Origin: Flavobacteriales bacterium
GTDB taxonomy: Bacteria; Bacteroidota; Bacteroidia; Flavobacteriales_G; JALEGO01
Reading direction: 5' to 3'
NCBI GenBank assembly: GCA_020628935.1
Contig: JAHDEG010000015.1
Span: forward strand, 1 to 40,739
DNA length: 40,739 bases
Part shown: in pieces, positions 34,205 through 40,739 of the stretch
Numbering within the stretch: position 1 is the stretch's first letter
Layout: each line of letters starts with the position of its first letter
Notes under the pieces: generated by a model
Told to the model about the DNA's origin: nothing
Database searches by the model: none
The model's input: only the letters and a program-made list of their open reading frames with translations
Program-made: the position numbers and the translations under genes

Positions 34205-35309
34205 TCCCTTCTTTAAACTGTAAAATTCTTTCAAAAGATTGTTTAATTCTTTCTTCAGTGATTTTTCCTTCAGAAATTAGCTCTTTAATTATTGTGTGAA
34301 CTTTATCAATTGTTTGTTCACCTACACCACTTATATTGTTTGAAAACATAAGAACGTCAACTCCTGAATTAATGGCTAAATATACAGCATTTTTTAGCCC
34401 ATAGTTTTTTGATATTGCTTTCATCTGCATATCATCTGAAAAAATAACACCATCAAAACCTAGCTTTTTTCTTAACAGAGAATCATTAACTATGGATGAT
34501 AAAGTTGCTGGTAAGCTATCAGGGTTTAACTTATAGTTTATAATGTGTGCCGTCATTACAGCATCACACATGCTATCATCAATCATACCTTTAAAAGGAA
34601 CTAATTCATCCTCGCCCCAATAATTAGTTACATCAGCCATACCAATATGGCTGTCGGCATGTGAGCTGCCATGCCCAGGAAAGTGTTTAACAACCGTTTT
34701 AATATTATGAGCTCTATGTCCTTCAACAGTTTTACTTGCGTGTTTTATCACCATTTCGGCATTCTCAGAATAGCACCTGCCATACTTAGCAATAACAGGG
34801 TTAGCTTTATTTTTGCATAAATCTAAAACGGGAGAGAAATTTACATTTATACCTAATTCTCTGAGCGTTCGTGCAGTTTGTTTTGCATAAAATAGAGTTG
34901 TATCAATATTATCAACTTGTCCTAAATAACTTGCTGTAACCGATTTAGGAAATCCATACTTCGTTTTTAACCGATTCACTTTTCCACCCTCTTGATCAAT
35001 GCTCACTATAAGTGGAAACTGATTACTAGCAGTTTTTAAGCTATCAATTAGTCTTATTAATTCAAGTTTAGGCGCGGTTTTATTAATGTTTTTTTCAAAT
35101 AAAATTATTCCACCAACTTTACCATCTTTAATTGTTTTAATAAGCTCTTTATCTTGCTCAATCTTAGTTCCTTTAACCCCAGTAATTAGCATTTGACCAA
35201 TCATTTTGTCAATATCTATTACAGGTAGTATCTGTTCAGATTTAGATTGGCTGTATGTTAAAGCAACAGTGAATAAACTTAATATTAAAAAGGATATATT
35301 TTTTTTCAT
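34197..35309 (-). CDS. NagZ-like beta-N-acetylhexosaminidase (GH3)
   Basis: This 370-aa glycoside hydrolase family 3 enzyme has a signal peptide (MKKNISFLILSLFTVALTYS) and the family signatures: SIDQEGGKVNRLK near 103, KHFPGHGSSHADSH (208-221; Asp219-S-His221 dyad) and FSDDMQM with the predicted nucleophile Asp292. NagZ enzymes cut N-acetylglucosamine from peptidoglycan pieces. E. coli NagZ is cytosolic; the signal peptide suggests a periplasmic or surface form, common in Bacteroidetes. Its end overlaps the preceding hydrolase gene by 8 bases on the opposite strand. It follows the carboxypeptidase-regulatory-like gene by 9 bases. The family is secure; the exact substrate less so. Confidence 0.92.
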   Translation of the reverse strand: MKKNISFLILSLFTVALTYSQSKSEQILPVIDIDKMIGQMLITGVKGTKIEQDKELIKTIKDGKVGGIILFEKNINKTAPKLELIRLIDSLKTASNQFPLIVSIDQEGGKVNRLKTKYGFPKSVTASYLGQVDNIDTTLFYAKQTARTLRELGINVNFSPVLDLCKNKANPVIAKYGRCYSENAEMVIKHASKTVEGHRAHNIKTVVKHFPGHGSSHADSHIGMADVTNYWGEDELVPFKGMIDDSMCDAVMTAHIINYKLNPDSLPATLSSIVNDSLLRKKLGFDGVIFSDDMQMKAISKNYGLKNAVYLAINSGVDVLMFSNNISGVGEQTIDKVHTIIKELISEGKITEERIKQSFERILQFKEGII

Positions 35310-35318
35310 TTAATAAGT

Positions 35319-35951
35319 TTATTTCTTTTTAAAATCACCACGTTTCCAAGCTTCAACAAATCTAGCCCAGGCAAGAGGATTCAATAGATTATTCACAGGG
35401 TACAAGCCATTATTGTATAGTCTACTCTGGTATTGCTGCATAGCATAATTCACATTAGCTCTAGCATCCATTGGCATCCCTTTAAAACGTTCGGTTAATC
35501 GTTCTTGCTCTAAATTAAATAAAGCTCTATCATAATCATTATCAGGTATTTGCAGATTCATAAATGCATCTTTAAATTCATTTTCTGTTGGCCAAGGATA
35601 AATAAAAGTCTCACTAAGTAAAATAGTGTCTTTTTGTAGTACTTGAATAAGCGAATATCTAGATTTTTCAATAGTATCCGAAATAACATATATCGCTTCT
35701 CTATAACCAAGCGAATTAAACGCAATACTGTCTCCGGGTTGAGCCACAATAGAGTAAAAACCAAAGAAATCTGTAACTGTCCCTCTATTACTACCCTTAA
35801 TTAAAACATTTGAAAACGGTATAGGCGACAACGAGTCGCTGTCTAAAATAACACCAGAAAATTGGAGTAAATCATAATCGTTTTGGGCTTTCAAAGTTTT
35901 CAGTCCTCCAATGCAAATGCATACTATAAATAATACAATGGTTTTTCGCAT
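35319..35951 (-). CDS. Secreted protein with carboxypeptidase regulatory-like domain
   Basis: The 210-aa product has a signal peptide (MRKTIVLFIVCICIGGLKTL) and then a CarboxypepD_reg-like beta-sandwich: FSGVILDSDSLSPIPFSNVL, IKGSNRGTVTDFFGFYSI, FNSLGYREAIYVI. This is the domain that also opens many SusC/TonB receptors and adhesins. The remaining C-terminal half, from about residue 125, is a charged, helical region I do not recognise (NDYDRALFNLEQERLTERF). Without a plug or barrel it is not a TonB receptor. It is co-directional with the NagZ-like gene, 9 bases before it. Function is unknown. Confidence 0.85.
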   Translation of the reverse strand: MRKTIVLFIVCICIGGLKTLKAQNDYDLLQFSGVILDSDSLSPIPFSNVLIKGSNRGTVTDFFGFYSIVAQPGDSIAFNSLGYREAIYVISDTIEKSRYSLIQVLQKDTILLSETFIYPWPTENEFKDAFMNLQIPDNDYDRALFNLEQERLTERFKGMPMDARANVNYAMQQYQSRLYNNGLYPVNNLLNPLAWARFVEAWKRGDFKKK

Positions 35952-36006
35952 AATTCAAAGCTATACATTTCGGCACATAATTACGAGGGTAATATTCTAA
36001 AAAAGG

Positions 36007-36780
36007 TTAATCTATTTGTTTTAATCGTTTAGTAATTCCCTCACTTAGTAATTTATATAATTTTTGGGAGGATGGATGATTTTTAAGCATGCCCAAGTGC
36101 TCATTCATTGTATCATTATCTTTTCTTGCAGCAGGGCCGGTTTGGTTTTTGGAAGGAGGACTTTTCTCTATTTTTGAGAATGTTTCTTTAATTAGCGGAA
36201 CCAAATAATTAAAATCTAAATTATTGGTAATACAATATTCTTCACTTAGTGTTAACATAAAGTTTGAGAAATTACATGCGATAACTGCAGCTAAATGTAA
36301 TTTTTTTCGGTCTTTACTATCCAAAATAGAAGTAATAGAGCTGAGCTTGTTCGCAATAGCAACTAATTTCTTTTCGCTAGTGCCATCTGATCCTTCAATT
36401 AAAAAGGGAACCTTATGTAAATTAGTAAATGTGCCGTATGTAAATGTTTGTAAAGGATAAAACACTCCAAACCTGTCAAACTTAGCAAGTATATTTATCG
36501 GCTTGGTACCAGATGTATGAACTATTATACCACTCAATTTCTTAGGTAATGATTCCACAACTACCGAAATTGCATCGTCAGCAACACATATGATATAAAG
36601 ATTCGCGTTTAAATTAAGCTCGCTAATATTATTTATCGGCTCAGAGTTTAGTAGTTGTGATAGCGAATCTGCTCTTCTCAATGTTCTACTAAAATTCTGA
36701 ATAATAGTAAAACCTACTTTTTTTAAACTTATTCCTAAATTGTAAGCAATATTTCCCGACCCTATTAAAACAACATCCAT
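36007..36780 (-). CDS. DUF2520 / Rossmann-like oxidoreductase
   Basis: This 257-aa protein has an N-terminal Rossmann fold (MDVVLIGSGNIAYNLGISLKK; dinucleotide motif GSGNIA) of the NADP/F420-dependent oxidoreductase type, and a C-terminal helical DUF2520 domain (KLHLAAVIACNFSNFMLTL). Substrate is not known for this family. The PLQTFTYGTF segment near residue 113 is a family mark. Its ATG shares one base with the stop of the CcsA/CcmF gene upstream (TAATG), so the two are likely co-translated. Whether it helps cytochrome c maturation or is a mere neighbour cannot be told. Confidence 0.88.
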   Translation of the reverse strand: MDVVLIGSGNIAYNLGISLKKVGFTIIQNFSRTLRRADSLSQLLNSEPINNISELNLNANLYIICVADDAISVVVESLPKKLSGIIVHTSGTKPINILAKFDRFGVFYPLQTFTYGTFTNLHKVPFLIEGSDGTSEKKLVAIANKLSSITSILDSKDRKKLHLAAVIACNFSNFMLTLSEEYCITNNLDFNYLVPLIKETFSKIEKSPPSKNQTGPAARKDNDTMNEHLGMLKNHPSSQKLYKLLSEGITKRLKQID

Positions 36781-39293
36781 TATTTTGAACCGTAGCGAAT
36801 TCTATTATAGATTGAAGTAAATATGCCCAATGCCATAATTAAGCATCCAGCCCATAAAATATTTATCCCAGGAAAAGAGATAGCCTTCATCACAATAAAT
36901 TCCTTGTAGTTTTTGTTTTTTTCGTACACCTCAATATCAAATTCAAATGTTTTTGGGTCAATTTTTATAAATCTAAACAGTAAACCTAATTCATCTATTT
37001 CGGCAGGAATAGAGGTAAAATGCCCATCTTTTTTTACAACATAAATAGGTTTAGCAATATAAGATTTGCTGTTCATGTCTTTAACAGTTAAAAATGCACC
37101 AACGGCAATGTCTGTATCTTCAAGACCAAGCTCTACTGTGCTTGCAGCTTTATTAATAGATTCTAGTATAATCATTGCGTTCGAAGAAAAAACAGTGTCT
37201 TTCTCATGCATCTTATGAAGTTTGGGCTTCTCAGAATATTCTTCTTTGTTTTCCATTTTTATTTCCTCCAATAAAGCATAGGTCACGTGCGTGTAAATAT
37301 CTTTATGTAAAAAATGTCTGGTATCTGGTTCAGAAACATTGCCCATTCTTGGGTTCGTTTGTACAGTAGGGTATAAAGCAAAGTCCGAAACTAGTTTACC
37401 TTCATTATTTTTATTAAAATATTCCACTTTATACTTAATGTTAATCCCTTCTTTATTCATTCCTTGGTAAGAGATATAATAATCGTCCATTCTTAAAGTA
37501 TCATTTCTATACATTAAAATATTATCTTGATTATTTAGCTCTTCTCCTAAAACACCTACGTCAATACCAGATGTATTATATGAAATTACCTTCTGTTGGC
37601 TCATCGAAATTAGTGCACCTAAAAGTAAAAGTGCGAACCCTGCATGTGCAATGGCAGATCCTGCTTTTGCTATTTTATTTGTAAATAATTTTTTAGCATA
37701 TTCAATATTGGCCAAAACCACATAAATAACACTGAGTAGTAAAAAGAAAAATGCGATAGCGTTTATTTCTGTTGTGTAAGGTATTAAAGCTCTTAAAAAA
37801 CTAATGTCTGATTCTTGAAATGAAATTCCTACTCCAAAACCATTACCGTACTTTCCAATAAGTATAGATATAGCCGCAGAAATTATTAAAGAACCAACAA
37901 CCGGGAAAATAAAGTTTGCGATAGCACTTTTTTGAGTTTTTCTATATTTTAGTAACTGTGCCGAACCCATTATAAAGCCTAGTAACATGGTTAAAGGCAC
38001 TGTAAACAAATGATATTGAGCAATTAAATCAGACTTAGGTGCTTTTTTAAGGTCAAATAATTTATTGTAAACGGGTAAAGAAGTATTCGCAATAACTAAA
38101 AAGGCAGTAACCAATAATATTATAGCTCCTAAAAACATCCAAAACTCTTTAGACCAAAAAGCTTCTTCTTGTTCTTTAGGGGCTTGTACAAAACCATAAA
38201 TCATGGCTATAATTGGTATAAATGTGAAAAATAATAAAAACACCAATAGTTGGGTGTTTAATCCTAAATCAACAAAAGCATGTACCGATGTTTCACCAAG
38301 AATTCCGCTGCGAGTTAAAAACGTAGAATATAATACAAATAAGAAAGATAAATAAGTGAAAAATACGGCACTTCTGTAGGATATTTTTCTATTCTTAGTA
38401 ATAAGCATTATATGTCCAGCACCAACAAGAATTAACCAAGGAACCATAGATGCATTTTCAACAGGATCCCAAGCCCAAAATCCACCAAAACTTAATGCTT
38501 CATATGCCCAGGCACCCCCCATTAAAATACCTACACCTAATATAGCAATGCTAAAATATGTCCAGGGAATACAGTTTTTTAACCAGCTCCTGTAATCTCT
38601 CGTTATCACAGAACTCATTACATAGGCAAAAGGAACAGTAACCGATGCAAATCCTAAAAATAAAGTGGGAGGATGAATCGTCATCCAATAATTTTGAAGC
38701 AAGGGGTTTAATCCTCTTCCATCAAGTACAGATAAGTAATTTTCATTTTCAAAAATGGGTAAATTAAAAAAATCAGGATGCTCACGTAACAAAAACGCGA
38801 AAGGATTACTTCCAATATTTGAATCTCCAAAATAAACACCTAAAACCATTGTAGTTAAGAATACTTGTACCATGGTAAAAACAAACATTACTGAAGGTTC
38901 AAGCTTTCTCTCTAACTTAATTAATAAATTACCAAGAACTACATGCCAAAAAATCCATAAAATAAAACTTCCTTCTTGGCCTTCCCAAAAGCATGAGAAA
39001 ATATATCGCATAGGCATGTCTCTACTGCTGTGTTGCCAAACGTACTGATATTCAAAGAGGTGGTTAGCCAACATGTAAAATAAAGCACAAATTGCGGTTA
39101 TAACGGCTAATGAGTGTATCCAAAATGAAATCCGTGCAGTATTTTTATAAGCCACAGTATTTTTCGATGTTGAGAAAGTTGCAAACCCGTACATAATGCA
39201 AGACAGCAAAACAAAAACAAACGAACCAGTAAGTGCTAATGAACCTAAATTTCCAGCAAAAAGGCTTTCTCCTATATACTCTATGTTTTTCAC
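36780..39293 (-). CDS. Cytochrome c biogenesis haem lyase CcsA/CcmF-type
   Basis: This 837-aa membrane protein has about 14-15 transmembrane segments and the WWD haem-binding motif GGFWAWDPVENASMVPWL near residue 270. Histidines that would ligate haem lie in flanking segments (TIHPPTLFLGFA, near 208). The later part has a large periplasmic loop (about residues 570-800) and a final helix (LWAGCLIMALGIF). It attaches haem to apocytochrome c at the periplasmic face. CcmE or CcmC is not adjacent here; they may lie elsewhere in the chromosome. It overlaps the DUF2520 gene by one base. The family call is firm. Confidence 0.93.
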   Translation of the reverse strand: MKNIEYIGESLFAGNLGSLALTGSFVFVLLSCIMYGFATFSTSKNTVAYKNTARISFWIHSLAVITAICALFYMLANHLFEYQYVWQHSSRDMPMRYIFSCFWEGQEGSFILWIFWHVVLGNLLIKLERKLEPSVMFVFTMVQVFLTTMVLGVYFGDSNIGSNPFAFLLREHPDFFNLPIFENENYLSVLDGRGLNPLLQNYWMTIHPPTLFLGFASVTVPFAYVMSSVITRDYRSWLKNCIPWTYFSIAILGVGILMGGAWAYEALSFGGFWAWDPVENASMVPWLILVGAGHIMLITKNRKISYRSAVFFTYLSFLFVLYSTFLTRSGILGETSVHAFVDLGLNTQLLVFLLFFTFIPIIAMIYGFVQAPKEQEEAFWSKEFWMFLGAIILLVTAFLVIANTSLPVYNKLFDLKKAPKSDLIAQYHLFTVPLTMLLGFIMGSAQLLKYRKTQKSAIANFIFPVVGSLIISAAISILIGKYGNGFGVGISFQESDISFLRALIPYTTEINAIAFFFLLLSVIYVVLANIEYAKKLFTNKIAKAGSAIAHAGFALLLLGALISMSQQKVISYNTSGIDVGVLGEELNNQDNILMYRNDTLRMDDYYISYQGMNKEGINIKYKVEYFNKNNEGKLVSDFALYPTVQTNPRMGNVSEPDTRHFLHKDIYTHVTYALLEEIKMENKEEYSEKPKLHKMHEKDTVFSSNAMIILESINKAASTVELGLEDTDIAVGAFLTVKDMNSKSYIAKPIYVVKKDGHFTSIPAEIDELGLLFRFIKIDPKTFEFDIEVYEKNKNYKEFIVMKAISFPGINILWAGCLIMALGIFTSIYNRIRYGSK

Positions 39294-39412
39294 AAGGCTA
39301 AGTTACAAAAAGGTGAACTAAAGCAATTGTTAAATCGTGGTTTATGCATTAATTATTTAAATTGAAACTAAAATCATCTCAACTTGTTCAGTTAATGTTT
39401 GAATTACTACTT

Positions 39413-40318
39413 ATGAAGCAGAAAATTATTATCGCAGGAGGAACCGGATTTATAGGACAAGCACTTGTAAATACTCTTAAACCCAAGTACGAAATTCATA
39501 TTTTAACCAGAGGAAAAAGTAAACAAGAAAATGGAGTCTATTTTCATAGCTGGGACGGAAAAACACTTGGAGAATGGAAGGATGAAGTAAATAATTCTTT
39601 AGCAGTAATTAATTTATCAGGTAAAAACCTAAACTGTAGACATACCAGTGAAAATAAAAGAGATATTTTAAATTCTAGAATTGACACAACGAAGGTTATT
39701 GGCTTGGCAATAAAAGCTTGTAAAATTAAACCTAAAGTGTGGTTAAATTCAAGCGGAATTAATATTTATAAAAGTTCACTAAAAGAAATGAGAACTGAAT
39801 CTAGTACAGACTATGGCACAGATTTTTTAGCTGAAGTATGTTTAGCTTGGGAAAAAGCATTATATGATTTTAGTTTCGAAGGAGTAAGACAAATTGCATT
39901 AAGAACATCAATAGTTTTAGGTAATGGGGGAGGAGTGATGGTTCCATTTAAAAATTTAGCTCGTTTCGGTTTAGCAGGTCATCAAGGTTCAGGAGAGCAA
40001 TATGTTTCTTGGATTCATTTACAAGATTTCTGCCATATCGTATCTAATTTAATTGAAGACGAAAATGCGAACGGAATATTTAATCTTGCAGCTCCAAACC
40101 CGGTTACAAACAAACATTTCATGAAGGCACTAAGAGGTAATTACTTAATCCCCTTTGGTATCCCAACTCCTACATTTCTATTAAAAATTGGCGCAGCCAT
40201 AATTGGTACAGAGCCATCTTTAGTCCTAAGTAGTAATAAAGTTAAATCCATAAAAATACCTGATAATACATATATGCACCCTACTGTAGAAGGTACTTTT
40301 GCGCAATTGATAAAATAA
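39413..40318 (+). CDS. TIGR01777-type NAD(P)-dependent epimerase
   Basis: From the ATG at 39413 the 301-aa product starts directly with the Rossmann motif IIIAGGTGFIGQAL (residues 5-18). This is where the family normally begins, so I reject the longer frame from TTG 39362. FHSWDGKTLGEW and VINLSGKNLNCRHT are marks of the family, and the C-terminal DUF1731-type end (TYMHPTVEGTFAQLIK) is typical. The conserved YxxxK of classic epimerases is not apparent (WLNSSGINIYKSS with an AWEKALYDF helix instead). The substrate is unknown; in other bacteria the family is linked to cell division inhibitor SulA only by an old misannotation. It stands alone and diverges from the CcsA gene. Confidence 0.9.
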   Translation: MKQKIIIAGGTGFIGQALVNTLKPKYEIHILTRGKSKQENGVYFHSWDGKTLGEWKDEVNNSLAVINLSGKNLNCRHTSENKRDILNSRIDTTKVIGLAIKACKIKPKVWLNSSGINIYKSSLKEMRTESSTDYGTDFLAEVCLAWEKALYDFSFEGVRQIALRTSIVLGNGGGVMVPFKNLARFGLAGHQGSGEQYVSWIHLQDFCHIVSNLIEDENANGIFNLAAPNPVTNKHFMKALRGNYLIPFGIPTPTFLLKIGAAIIGTEPSLVLSSNKVKSIKIPDNTYMHPTVEGTFAQLIK

Positions 40319-40381
40319 TATCAAATTTTATGTAACTCTAATTTTTAATATCGCGTATAATTGTGTGAAAACCGCATTATT

Positions 40382-40739
40382 ATGAAAAAAAGCGTACTCC
40401 TAATCAGTTTCATAGTTATCTCACAAACACTTTTTTCGCAAAAAGTATCAATAAGTGATGATCCAACATACTCACCAAGTTCATTGTTAGATGTATATAA
40501 ATCAGTTGTAGCACCTGATGAGAAATTATTTAATATTGGTAAATCTGGTAACGCAGAAGTTTTCTCTGTTGATGAAGATGGAGATGTGATTATTGACGGT
40601 AACGTAGGTGTTGGCACCGATGATCCAGGTACGAAACTAGAGGTTGACGGTAGTGTTACAATAAATGGAAGCACAGTTCAAACAAGGCCTAATACAGCCT
40701 TAATTCGTTACGAAAATTTAGCTGCATATCAAGGGGGAA
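40382..40739 (+). CDS. Secreted fibre-like protein, 3' end outside window
   Basis: The frame starts at ATG 40382 and runs open to the window edge (119 complete codons). A signal peptide (MKKSVLLISFIVISQTLFSQ) is followed by KVSISDDPTYSPSSLLDVYK, then 'VFSVDEDGDVIIDGNVGVGT' and 'DDPGTKLEVDGSVTINGS'. This is the same general type of secreted shaft-like protein as the one at 1-533: short repeated beta units with the 'GVGTDDPxxKLEVxG' motif. Only the N-terminus is visible. A surface or T9SS-exported role is likely from architecture, not proven. Confidence 0.8.
   Translation, partial: MKKSVLLISFIVISQTLFSQKVSISDDPTYSPSSLLDVYKSVVAPDEKLFNIGKSGNAEVFSVDEDGDVIIDGNVGVGTDDPGTKLEVDGSVTINGSTVQTRPNTALIRYENLAAYQGG

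Noticed and set aside
40307-40324. TTGATA / TATCAA hairpin as terminator of the epimerase gene
   Set aside because: Six-base A/T-rich stem over the stop codon with a poor T tract; too weak to call.

Overview
The window reads as chromosomal DNA of a Bacteroidota bacterium, most likely Flavobacteriales. It is AT-rich. Start codons lack Shine-Dalgarno sequences, several genes have the Bacteroidetes-type -7 box TAnnTTTG just upstream, and the primary sigma factor is the short Bacteroidetes form. Several families are lineage-typical: PorD/DUF4835 of the type IX secretion system (T9SS), T9SS C-terminal sorting domains, DUF3127, DUF2520 and the CcsA/CcmF-type haem lyase. There is no phage, transposase, CRISPR array or rRNA. 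One tRNA is present, tRNA-Leu(UAG).

Layout. 1-533 is the 5' part of a secreted fibre-like protein (minus strand). 534-1372 is an 839-bp non-coding stretch with two ~193-bp direct repeats. 1373-2732 is a fabH-like / ArsC-family pair. 2890-3354 is a small possible SUKH-type protein, converging with 3347-12950. That minus-strand block holds a 2,4-dienoyl-CoA reductase, the T9SS protein PorD, an unknown multi-pass membrane protein and two paralogous giant T9SS cargo proteins. The downstream paralogue has no ATG, GTG or TTG anywhere its N-terminus could start. 13041-13122 is tRNA-Leu. 13220-16354 is an operon of flavin reductase-like protein, DUF3127 OB-fold protein with an SSB-like acidic tail, Nif3 and a coiled-coil zinc-ribbon protein, ended by a terminator. 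16418-17317 is an ACC-deaminase-like PLP enzyme.

17415-22160 is hemE, an OmpA-family protein, a UMF1-type MFS transporter and an L-2-hydroxyglutarate oxidase. rpoD and rpe follow. 23920-26426 (minus) is a compact envelope operon: TPR lipoprotein, secreted PapD-like protein and MORN-repeat lipoprotein. 26656-27147 is a Spy/CpxP-like secreted protein with a His-rich tail and a strong terminator. 27308-34204 is a tripartite RND efflux operon (adaptor, pump, TolC) with a fourth, overlapping gene for a secreted class C beta-lactamase-like hydrolase. 34197-39293 (minus) carries a NagZ-like GH3 enzyme, a carboxypeptidase-regulatory-like secreted protein, DUF2520 and a CcsA/CcmF haem lyase. 39413-40318 is a TIGR01777-type epimerase. 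At 40382 another fibre-like secreted protein starts and runs off the window.

How the genes fit together: most of the window is housekeeping (fatty-acid, haem, pentose and cytochrome c metabolism, transcription) mixed with envelope and secretion functions. The less ordinary parts are the PorD plus cargo block with its non-canonical start, the duplicated intergenic element, the three-gene envelope operon, and the efflux operon carrying a secreted hydrolase.
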